The position numbers and the translations under genes are program-made. A DNA stretch of 37,585 nucleotides, from IMG/VR virus record IMGVR_UViG_3300032285_000369, positions 1 through 37,585 of that record; one strand, 5' to 3'. The notes beneath the pieces were generated by a model. That model searched no databases. It was not told the origin of the DNA and saw nothing but the letters and a program-made list of their open reading frames with translations. Each line of letters begins with the position of its first letter. Within the stretch, counting starts at the first letter, position 1. This document shows, piece after piece, positions 31,544 through 37,585 of the stretch. This DNA comes from a virus.

Positions 31544-32332
31544 ATGAATGATCTAAGTGAATTGTTTAATCTTTTAGCTGAAGAAAAACGCAAGAAGAAG
31601 GCAATTGAAGAAAAACTAAAAGCATCCATCAAAGAAGATTTGAATGGGTGCTTTGCGCAACTTGGGATGTCTCCATCTAAAGAAGAAATTCCAGTTATCG
31701 TTCAAGAGATAATTGAAGATATTTCTGCTGCTGAGATCCCTGCACTAATTAATCAAAAACCAGCACCAGAAGCACCTGATCCATTTAAAGATGTTAAAAA
31801 ATATCTTGGTAATGCAAAATCAACTCATATTGATCCACAGCCAGATCCAGTTGCTAAAGAATTTAAAGCAGTAACCGAAAAGATTCGTTTACTTGAACAA
31901 TCAATTACTAAAATTGTTAACACTGGTCCAGGATCTGGTGAAGTAAATCTCCGTTGGTTAGATGATGTAGATCGCGCAAGCATTTATGACATGCGCTACA
32001 TGCGCTATAACGCAACATCAAAGAAGTTTGAGTTTGCTGAAGTTAATCCACACGATATTGTTTACACAACACATTTAGTAACCACTTCTACCTACAATGT
32101 AGATTCAGATGATTACTATGTTGGAGTAAATTATGCTGGACCATGCACAATAACATTACCAACATCACCAAGTTCTGGTCGTATGTTAATTATTAAAGAT
32201 GAGTCTGGACAAGCAGAAACAAATCCAATCACTGTTGCAGGCACTGTCGATAACGATGCTGGTGGATTCATAATTCAAATTAACAACGGAGCCACTCAGT
32301 TAATATACAGAGATGGTTGGAGAATCATATGA
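31544..32332 (+). CDS. Late virion or fibre-associated protein (262 aa)
   Basis: A 262-residue protein with an N-terminal helical and proline-rich part (residues 1-125), a LRWLDDVDRASIYDMRYMRYNATSK linker that recurs in marine phage structural proteins, and a C-terminal beta domain (TLPTSPSSGRMLIIKDESG, ending GATQLIYRDGWRII) typical of fibre or tail-tip proteins. It is probably a virion component; its place is unknown. It overlaps the next gene by ATGA. Confidence 0.68.
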   Translation: MNDLSELFNLLAEEKRKKKAIEEKLKASIKEDLNGCFAQLGMSPSKEEIPVIVQEIIEDISAAEIPALINQKPAPEAPDPFKDVKKYLGNAKSTHIDPQPDPVAKEFKAVTEKIRLLEQSITKIVNTGPGSGEVNLRWLDDVDRASIYDMRYMRYNATSKKFEFAEVNPHDIVYTTHLVTTSTYNVDSDDYYVGVNYAGPCTITLPTSPSSGRMLIIKDESGQAETNPITVAGTVDNDAGGFIIQINNGATQLIYRDGWRII

Positions 32333-32910
32333 CATATTTGTTTACGAACAATCAAGAAATTAAAAATGATGTTGGAAATCCTATCCCTGTAACTGGAATA
32401 GTAGTAGTAAATGAACCAGCTGGTAGCCTATACTCATTTAATAATCATGCTACCAATGCTAGTCGTGGTTGGACAATGGACAATACTATGCGACCAGTTG
32501 TTAGTTTTCAAAATGGTAGTTCAAGTGCTACAGATTTTATTCAAATTCTAGAATACGAAATAGGCAACAACAATGCTAATCAAAGTACTATTGTTTATGA
32601 ATGGTACGAAGGTCCACTAACCATTTCTGGTGCAGCTATCCCTTCATGGACTACATTTGGTGTACACAGTCAGTATCGTGTTTATCAAGATCAATATTCA
32701 AGTAATCAAGGCAACACCTTTACTGTTCCTGCTGGAACATATATGAGACATAGTGGCATTATTATTGGCAAAAACACCAGTGGTGATGAAGGTCCAGCTA
32801 GTATGTATGGTGGAGGAAGTCGAAATATGCTTACTCTTTGTATGAAGCGTGTGGACAATGCTACCAAACTAGATGTTTGGTTTGCATTTACAATTAAAGA
32901 ATTAACATAA
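32329..32910 (+). CDS. Late virion protein (193 aa, beta-rich)
   Basis: A 193-residue beta-rich protein from the ATG that overlaps the previous stop; an upstream TTG is rejected. It has IPVTGIVVVNEPAGSLYSF near the N-terminus, glycine- and serine-rich turns (GGGSRNML) and no enzyme motif. Adjacent to the fibre-like gene and just before a promoter, it is probably a tail or capsid accessory protein. The family was not recognised. Confidence 0.62.
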   Translation: MTYLFTNNQEIKNDVGNPIPVTGIVVVNEPAGSLYSFNNHATNASRGWTMDNTMRPVVSFQNGSSSATDFIQILEYEIGNNNANQSTIVYEWYEGPLTISGAAIPSWTTFGVHSQYRVYQDQYSSNQGNTFTVPAGTYMRHSGIIIGKNTSGDEGPASMYGGGSRNMLTLCMKRVDNATKLDVWFAFTIKELT

Positions 32911-32916
32911 TTAAAC

Positions 32917-32945
32917 TTGCTTTGCAAGAGCATATGGGGTATAAT
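32917..32945 (+). promoter_or_regulatory. Sigma70-like early promoter 3
   Basis: -35 TTGCTT (32917-32922), 17-base spacer, and -10 TATAAT (32940-32945) preceded by GGGG, seven bases after the stop of the virion gene and eight bases before the primase ATG. The short transcript leader could make primase nearly leaderless. CTTGC/GCAAG around the -35 forms a small inverted repeat. Confidence 0.78.
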
Positions 32946-32953
32946 TACTCTAT

Positions 32954-33985
32954 ATGCTCTATATTGACAACAAATATGCAAAAATCCTTGGCACTCGTCT
33001 AAGGAACTTCAAAGAAAAAAAAGCCAATACGTGGAACTTCTCGTGTCCAGTTTGTGGAGATTCTTCGAAGAATAAATTGAAAGCACGTGGTTACATTTAT
33101 CCACGTGAACAAGATCTATTGGTCAAATGCCACAATTGTGGTTATGGTAGCAACATTGGTAATCTTATCAAGTATGTTGATCCAATGCTTTATGATGAAT
33201 ATGTTTTGGAACGCTATAAAGCAGGTGCTTCAAAATACACTGATCACAAAGACGTTAAACAAACAAGCGTCATCTTAGAAACTCCCACTGTAGAATTATT
33301 AGAGGATGATATCCTTTCAAGTTTATCTCGCATAGATAAACTACCATTGACGCATCCTGCTGTTGAATATGTTATCAAACGAAAGATTCCACGAGATAAA
33401 TGGCATCTATTATATTTTGCTCCAAAGTTTAAAGCATTTACAAATTCAGTAACTGCTAAATTCCAAGAGCCAATTAAAGATGAACACCCAAGAATGATAA
33501 TACCATTCTTTACACCAGCAGGCAAATGTTTTGCTTTTCAAGGCAGGGCATATGGCGCAGAAGAACCTAAGTATTATACCATTAAGGTTGACGAAACACA
33601 GGAGAAAATTTATGGGCTCGATAGAGTTGATTTTAATAAGCGAATACTTGTTGTGGAAGGACCGATTGACTCGTTATTCTTACCTAATGCTATCGCAGTT
33701 TCTGGAGCAAGTTTCGATACTCCTACTATTAGGCAGTTGCTGGCTAACGCAACAATTGTAATGGATAATGAACCAAGAAGCCGAGAGATAACTAAGTTTC
33801 TTGAAAAAAATATTAATGCTGGATATTCTGTTTGTATGTTCCCTGAGCATATACAACAGAAAGATATTAATGATATGATTTTACATGGTAATATGACGGT
33901 AGATGAGATTGTCGATACGATAAATACAAATACCTTCAAAGGAATTGAAGCAAAATTGAAATATAGTACTTGGAAGAAAATATGA
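32954..33985 (+). CDS. DNA primase (gp61-like)
   Basis: A 343-residue T4-type primase. The N-terminal zinc finger is SCPVCGDSS (C31, C34) with CHNCG (C59, C62). The TOPRIM core is ILVVEGPIDSLFL near residue 228 followed by AVSGASFDTPTIRQLLA and IVMDNEPRSREI. It makes RNA primers with the gp41 helicase encoded at 12405. It is the first gene behind early promoter 3 and overlaps thyX by ATGA. Confidence 0.93.
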   Translation: MLYIDNKYAKILGTRLRNFKEKKANTWNFSCPVCGDSSKNKLKARGYIYPREQDLLVKCHNCGYGSNIGNLIKYVDPMLYDEYVLERYKAGASKYTDHKDVKQTSVILETPTVELLEDDILSSLSRIDKLPLTHPAVEYVIKRKIPRDKWHLLYFAPKFKAFTNSVTAKFQEPIKDEHPRMIIPFFTPAGKCFAFQGRAYGAEEPKYYTIKVDETQEKIYGLDRVDFNKRILVVEGPIDSLFLPNAIAVSGASFDTPTIRQLLANATIVMDNEPRSREITKFLEKNINAGYSVCMFPEHIQQKDINDMILHGNMTVDEIVDTINTNTFKGIEAKLKYSTWKKI

Positions 33986-34650
33986 ATGTTAGAATGATTA
34001 GTTATAGTAAACCTGATGCTAAAATGTTTCAGGAAGGTTTAGTGGATGTACAGGAGTTAGTTGCGTTCTGTGCACGTGTGAGCAATCCCAGCAACCAGTT
34101 CAACACAGATACATCAGAGAAGTTAATTAAGTATTTAATTAAGCATCAACACTGGTCACCTCTAGAGATGGTTAGTGCTTGTTTAGAAATTGAAACTACT
34201 CGCGATATAGCAAGACAAATATTACGTCATCGTTCTTTTTCATTCCAGGAATTTAGCCAGCGATATGCTGATCCAACAAAAGACTTACACTTTGTTCTTA
34301 GAGAAGCCCGACTTCAAGATACAAAGAATCGTCAAAATAGTGTTGAGAATAATAATCTAGCATTGGCTGCTTGGTGGGAAGAAAGACAAAAGCGAGTTAT
34401 TAATGAAGCGAAAGAAGCATATCAGTGGGCAATCGAAAATGGAATTGCCAAAGAACAGGCAAGAGTAGTTCTGCCTGAAGGACTGACTGCTTCTCGTTTA
34501 TACATGAATGGTACATTGCGTAGCTGGATTCATTTTATTGAACTCCGTTCTGCAAATGGTACACAAAAAGAACATCAAGAAGTCGCACGTGAATGCGCAA
34601 AAGTTATTGCTGAGGTATTTCCTCTGGCAAATGAATTAGTAAAACTATAA
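33982..34650 (+). CDS. thyX: Flavin-dependent thymidylate synthase ThyX
   Basis: A 222-residue FAD enzyme that makes dTMP from dUMP with methylene-tetrahydrofolate and NADPH. The ThyX signature RHRX7S is present as R82-H-R-S-F-S-F-Q-E-F-S92. The ATG overlaps the primase stop; a longer TTG start at 33970 is not needed. Its presence means the phage boosts normal dTMP supply, which fits installing modifications on thymine after polymerisation. Confidence 0.95.
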   Translation: MNVRMISYSKPDAKMFQEGLVDVQELVAFCARVSNPSNQFNTDTSEKLIKYLIKHQHWSPLEMVSACLEIETTRDIARQILRHRSFSFQEFSQRYADPTKDLHFVLREARLQDTKNRQNSVENNNLALAAWWEERQKRVINEAKEAYQWAIENGIAKEQARVVLPEGLTASRLYMNGTLRSWIHFIELRSANGTQKEHQEVARECAKVIAEVFPLANELVKL

Positions 34651-34668
34651 TAAATTAGGGCATAAAGT

Positions 34669-36486
34669 ATGGCATATCTGCATGGTATAAAAGTAGATTT
34701 CGAACGAGATGAATTGTTCGATGAGTTAGGTAAGTTGAGATTAAAAGAAAGTTATATGAAGGATGATGAAGTAAGTCCACAAGAAAGATTTGCTTTTGTT
34801 TCAAGTACATTTGGGAGTAACCCTGAACATGCGCAACGATTATACGAATATAGCAGTAAACATTGGTTGTCTTATTCTACTCCCATTCTTTCTTTTGGTA
34901 GGTCTAAGCGTGGCATGCCTATATCATGTTTCCTTAATTATATTGAAGATACTGCAGAAGGATTGGTTGACAACCTTTCGGAAACTAATTGGCTCAGTAT
35001 GCTCGGGGGTGGGGTTGGTATTGGTTTTGGTATTCGTAGTGCCGACGATAAGTCTACTGGCGTTATGCCGCATCTTAAAATGTACGATGCGTCTTCTTTG
35101 GCGTATCGTCAGGGGCGCACTCGTCGTGGTAGTTATGCTGCCTATCTTTCTATTGATCACCCTGATATCATTTCGTTCTTAGAAATGCGCAAGCCAACAG
35201 GCGACCAGAATATGCGTTGCTTGAACATGCACCATGGTATTAATATCCCAGATGCATTTATGGAAATTATTGAGAAGTCAATGATTGATCCAAACTTTGA
35301 TGACTCATGGAATCTAGTTGATCCAGCATCAAATGAAGTTCGTGAAACTGTTTCAGCAAGGGAATTGTGGCAGCGTATCCTTGAAATGCGTATGATGACT
35401 GGTGAACCATACATTCACTTTATTGATGAATCAAATCGCAAACTACCACAACACTTGAAAGATCTTGGCTTAAAGATTCATCAGTCAAATTTATGCTCAG
35501 AAATTATTCTACCAACTAATGAGAAACGAACCGCAGTTTGTTGTTTATCTTCATTAAACTTGGAGTACTACGATGAATGGAAAAACGATCCTTTATTCCT
35601 TTCTGATACTGCAGAAATGCTTGATAATGTTCTTCAGTATTTTATTTCTAATGCGCCTTCCACCATTAAGCGTGCAAAATACTCAGCCATGCGTGAACGA
35701 AGCATCGGTATCGGTGCTCTTGGATGGCACGCCTATCTGCAAAAGAACAACTTACCATGGGAAAGCCCACAGGCTGTAGGACGTAACAAACAAATATTTG
35801 CTCACGTTAGAGGAAAACTAGATGAAGCGAACAAAAAGTTGGGATTGGAACGTGGTGAAGCACCTGATGCAGTGGGTACTGGGAATAGGTTTAGTCATCT
35901 TATGGCTATTGCTCCCAATGCTTCTTCTTCCATTCTCATGGGCAATACTAGTCCTTCTATTGAACCTTTTCGTGCCAATGCTTATCGCCAAGACACTTTA
36001 TCGGGTTCTCACTTAAATAAAAATAAACACCTTGATGTGGTTATTATGAAGCACCTGTCTCCCAGTGGTGCACCTTTGACACCGAAAGGCGAAGATGAAT
36101 ACCAACAAATTTGGAGTTCAATTATTGCGAATGATGGAAGCGTTCAGCACTTGGATTGGATGGATGACTGGACAAAAGATGTGTTCAAGACTTCTATGGA
36201 AATTGACCAGCGTTGGGTCGTCCAGCATGCCGCAGACAGGCAAGTATATGTAGACCAAGCGCAGTCGTTGAATGTTTTCTTTAGACCTGATAGTAATATT
36301 AAGTATATCCATGCTGTTCACTTCCAAGCATGGAAACAAGGTTTGAAGACTATGTACTACTGCCGTTCCGATAAGATTGCTAAGGCTGATAAAGTTTCTA
36401 AGCGTATCGAACGTGAAGTTATTAAAGAAATTAATCTACAAGCACTTACAGGAGATGCTGATACTTGTTTAGCGTGTGAGGGGTGA
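34669..36486 (+). CDS. nrdA: Ribonucleotide reductase large subunit (NrdA, class I)
   Basis: A 605-residue catalytic subunit that reduces ribonucleotides to deoxyribonucleotides. Active-site cysteine C87 in GMPISCFLN and the radical-site triad N274-C276-E278 in SNLCSEI are visible, with TAVCCLSSLNL after it. The C-terminal CLACEG pair would accept electrons from thioredoxin or glutaredoxin. At 605 residues against about 760 in E. coli, it appears to lack the N-terminal ATP-cone, so allosteric activity control may be missing. It is followed by a small oxygenase gene and then nrdB. Confidence 0.94.
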   Translation: MAYLHGIKVDFERDELFDELGKLRLKESYMKDDEVSPQERFAFVSSTFGSNPEHAQRLYEYSSKHWLSYSTPILSFGRSKRGMPISCFLNYIEDTAEGLVDNLSETNWLSMLGGGVGIGFGIRSADDKSTGVMPHLKMYDASSLAYRQGRTRRGSYAAYLSIDHPDIISFLEMRKPTGDQNMRCLNMHHGINIPDAFMEIIEKSMIDPNFDDSWNLVDPASNEVRETVSARELWQRILEMRMMTGEPYIHFIDESNRKLPQHLKDLGLKIHQSNLCSEIILPTNEKRTAVCCLSSLNLEYYDEWKNDPLFLSDTAEMLDNVLQYFISNAPSTIKRAKYSAMRERSIGIGALGWHAYLQKNNLPWESPQAVGRNKQIFAHVRGKLDEANKKLGLERGEAPDAVGTGNRFSHLMAIAPNASSSILMGNTSPSIEPFRANAYRQDTLSGSHLNKNKHLDVVIMKHLSPSGAPLTPKGEDEYQQIWSSIIANDGSVQHLDWMDDWTKDVFKTSMEIDQRWVVQHAADRQVYVDQAQSLNVFFRPDSNIKYIHAVHFQAWKQGLKTMYYCRSDKIAKADKVSKRIEREVIKEINLQALTGDADTCLACEG

Positions 36487-36487
36487 T

Positions 36488-37033
36488 ATGTTAAACAGTG
36501 GACAAGTTTATGAAATAGATTCATTTCTATCCATAGATGAATATAGAATTGTATATGATGAATTCCAAATATATCAATGGCACTTTAGAGCAGGGGAAAT
36601 GGATTCCAATTCTCCTGTTCCTATTAGAACCTTTTGGCAAAAACCATTAGAGTCTAGCGAATATATTGTAGAGTTATTTAAAAATAAAATACAAAATATT
36701 TTAAATGTTAAAATTGATATTGGTAGGGTTTATGGAAATGGCCAAGCCCATGGTCAATCAGCTTGGGTTCATACTGATGATTCTCAAAATGATGGAAACA
36801 TTTATGGTTCTTTAGTATATTATCTAACACCAAATTGGAAACCATATTATGGTGGTCATTTAATTTTTGTAGATAGTGTTGAGAATCCTATTGAGGTTTT
36901 AAAATCAGTATTTCCAAAATCAAATAGTGCCGTTATGTTCAATTCAACTATGCCTCATATGGCATTAGAACCAAGTGTATATTGTTTAGAACAAAGAGAA
37001 AGTATTGCAGTAAAATTTAAGGTAAATAAATGA
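36488..37033 (+). CDS. 2OG-Fe(II) oxygenase between nrdA and nrdB
   Basis: A 181-residue prolyl-4-hydroxylase-like oxygenase: WVHTDDS with H95-x-D97, GSLVYYLTPNWKPYYGGHLIF, distal H157 in TMPHMALEP and R170 in RESIAVKFK for 2-oxoglutarate. The ATG at 36488, one base after the nrdA stop, is preferred over a GTG at 36476. Small oxygenases of this kind occur next to phage nrd genes, but the substrate is unknown. The nrdB ATG overlaps its stop. Confidence 0.82.
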   Translation: MLNSGQVYEIDSFLSIDEYRIVYDEFQIYQWHFRAGEMDSNSPVPIRTFWQKPLESSEYIVELFKNKIQNILNVKIDIGRVYGNGQAHGQSAWVHTDDSQNDGNIYGSLVYYLTPNWKPYYGGHLIFVDSVENPIEVLKSVFPKSNSAVMFNSTMPHMALEPSVYCLEQRESIAVKFKVNK

Positions 37034-37585
37034 TAACTAAAACAAAAAACAATTTAACAGATCAACGTACATATTTTAAACCATTTAACTATCCATGGGC
37101 ATATGATGCTTGGTTAAAACATGAGCAAGCACATTGGCTTCACTCAGAAGTACCAATGGCTGAAGACGTTAAAGACTGGAAGAAAAAATTAACAAATGAA
37201 GAAAAACAATTTCTTACGAACATTTTCAGATTCTTTACACAGGGTGATATTGATGTTGCTGGTGGGTATGTTAACAACTATCTTCCTTATTTCCCTCAGC
37301 CTGAGATTCGTATGATGCTTATGGGTTTTGCTGCTCGTGAAGCCCTACATATTGCTGCTTACTCACATCTGATTGAAACTCTCGGTATGCCTGAGTCAAC
37401 TTATAATGAGTTTCTCGAATACCAAGAGATGAGGGATAAGCATGACTATGTACTTGATATTTCTAGCAGGAATGGTACTATCGCTAGCACTGCTGAGCAT
37501 ATTGCTGTTTTCAGTGCCTTTACTGAAGGGATGCAGTTGTTTAGTTCTTTTATCATGTTGCTTAATTTTCCTCGTCACGGCATAA
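37030..37585 (+). CDS. nrdB: Ribonucleotide reductase small subunit (NrdB), 3' truncated
   Basis: The first 185 residues of the radical-generating diiron subunit; the window ends inside the gene. Metal-ligand motifs are visible: EEKQFLTNIFRFFTQGD, MGFAAREALHIAAYSHLIE with the E-x-x-H pair, and FSAFTEGMQLFSSF. The partner is the NrdA at 34669. The start overlaps the oxygenase stop by ATGA. Confidence 0.92.
   Translation, partial: MITKTKNNLTDQRTYFKPFNYPWAYDAWLKHEQAHWLHSEVPMAEDVKDWKKKLTNEEKQFLTNIFRFFTQGDIDVAGGYVNNYLPYFPQPEIRMMLMGFAAREALHIAAYSHLIETLGMPESTYNEFLEYQEMRDKHDYVLDISSRNGTIASTAEHIAVFSAFTEGMQLFSSFIMLLNFPRHGI

Noticed and set aside
1-37585. tRNA genes, CRISPR arrays, insertion sequences, integrase or attachment sites
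   Set aside because: I looked for cloverleaf-like segments in the few intergenic gaps, repeat-spacer patterns and transposase motifs and saw none; the genome is almost wholly coding.

Overview
The window reads as a contiguous, AT-rich (by eye, high-30s percent GC) piece of a T4-like tailed phage (myovirus) genome from an aquatic-type lineage. All supported genes are on the plus strand, packed with ATGA, TAATG or TGATG overlaps. Hallmark T4-like replication genes are present: DNA ligase (gp30-like), DexA-like exonuclease, family B DNA polymerase (gp43), UvsX recombinase, gp41 helicase, gp61 primase, ThyX, NrdA and the start of NrdB. A nested i-spanin/o-spanin pair implies a Gram-negative host. 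No photosynthesis genes and no tRNAs were seen, so a cyanobacterial host is neither shown nor excluded.

Layout. (1) 1-2030: a stress and redox cassette with Hsp20, two tiny proteins, a rubrerythrin and a separate rubredoxin, then an Sm-like protein, a structured non-coding stretch and a terminator. (2) 2042-13802: an early/middle replication region opened by a sigma70-like promoter, with conserved phage hypotheticals, ligase, a B12-type radical SAM protein, exonuclease, polymerase, an Asp/Asn-hydroxylase-like oxygenase, thioredoxin, UvsX and gp41. (3) 13812-20626: a probable DNA-base hypermodification locus with a TET/JBP-like 2OG-Fe(II) dioxygenase, a class II glutamine amidotransferase, an Amidoligase_2 enzyme, a GNAT acetyltransferase, then (behind a second early promoter) a ParB-like protein, an amino acid:DNA transferase / alpha-glutamyl-putrescinyl-thymine pyrophosphorylase-like enzyme, a small unknown protein and a P-loop kinase. 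(4) 20647-32910: a metalloprotease followed by late-type genes carrying T4 late-promoter-like boxes. These encode nucleotidyltransferase-fold proteins, a Dps, an RNA-ligase-like protein, a 1126-residue mosaic protein, Ig-like and other virion proteins, and a lysis cassette. (5) 32917-37585: a third sigma70-like promoter, then primase, ThyX, NrdA, another 2OG oxygenase and NrdB, which runs off the window.

The most interesting system is the 13812-20626 locus. A coherent reading is: thymine (or methylcytosine) already in DNA is oxidised to a 5-hydroxymethyl base by the TET/JBP-like enzyme; the kinase activates the hydroxyl with phosphate or pyrophosphate; the transferase displaces it with an amine such as an amino acid; and the amidoligase, amidotransferase and acetyltransferase supply or elaborate the side chain. 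The oxygenase ends in almost the same peptide as the DNA polymerase, which suggests that both dock on the sliding clamp and that modification follows the fork. The enzyme families are known from studies of phage thymine hypermodification; the full combination and the clamp link are inferences here.

Two promoter classes are visible. Three early sites have TATAAT boxes with 17-bp spacers. Three late sites share TAAATA, overlap the upstream stop codon and lie 27-30 bases before the next ATG.
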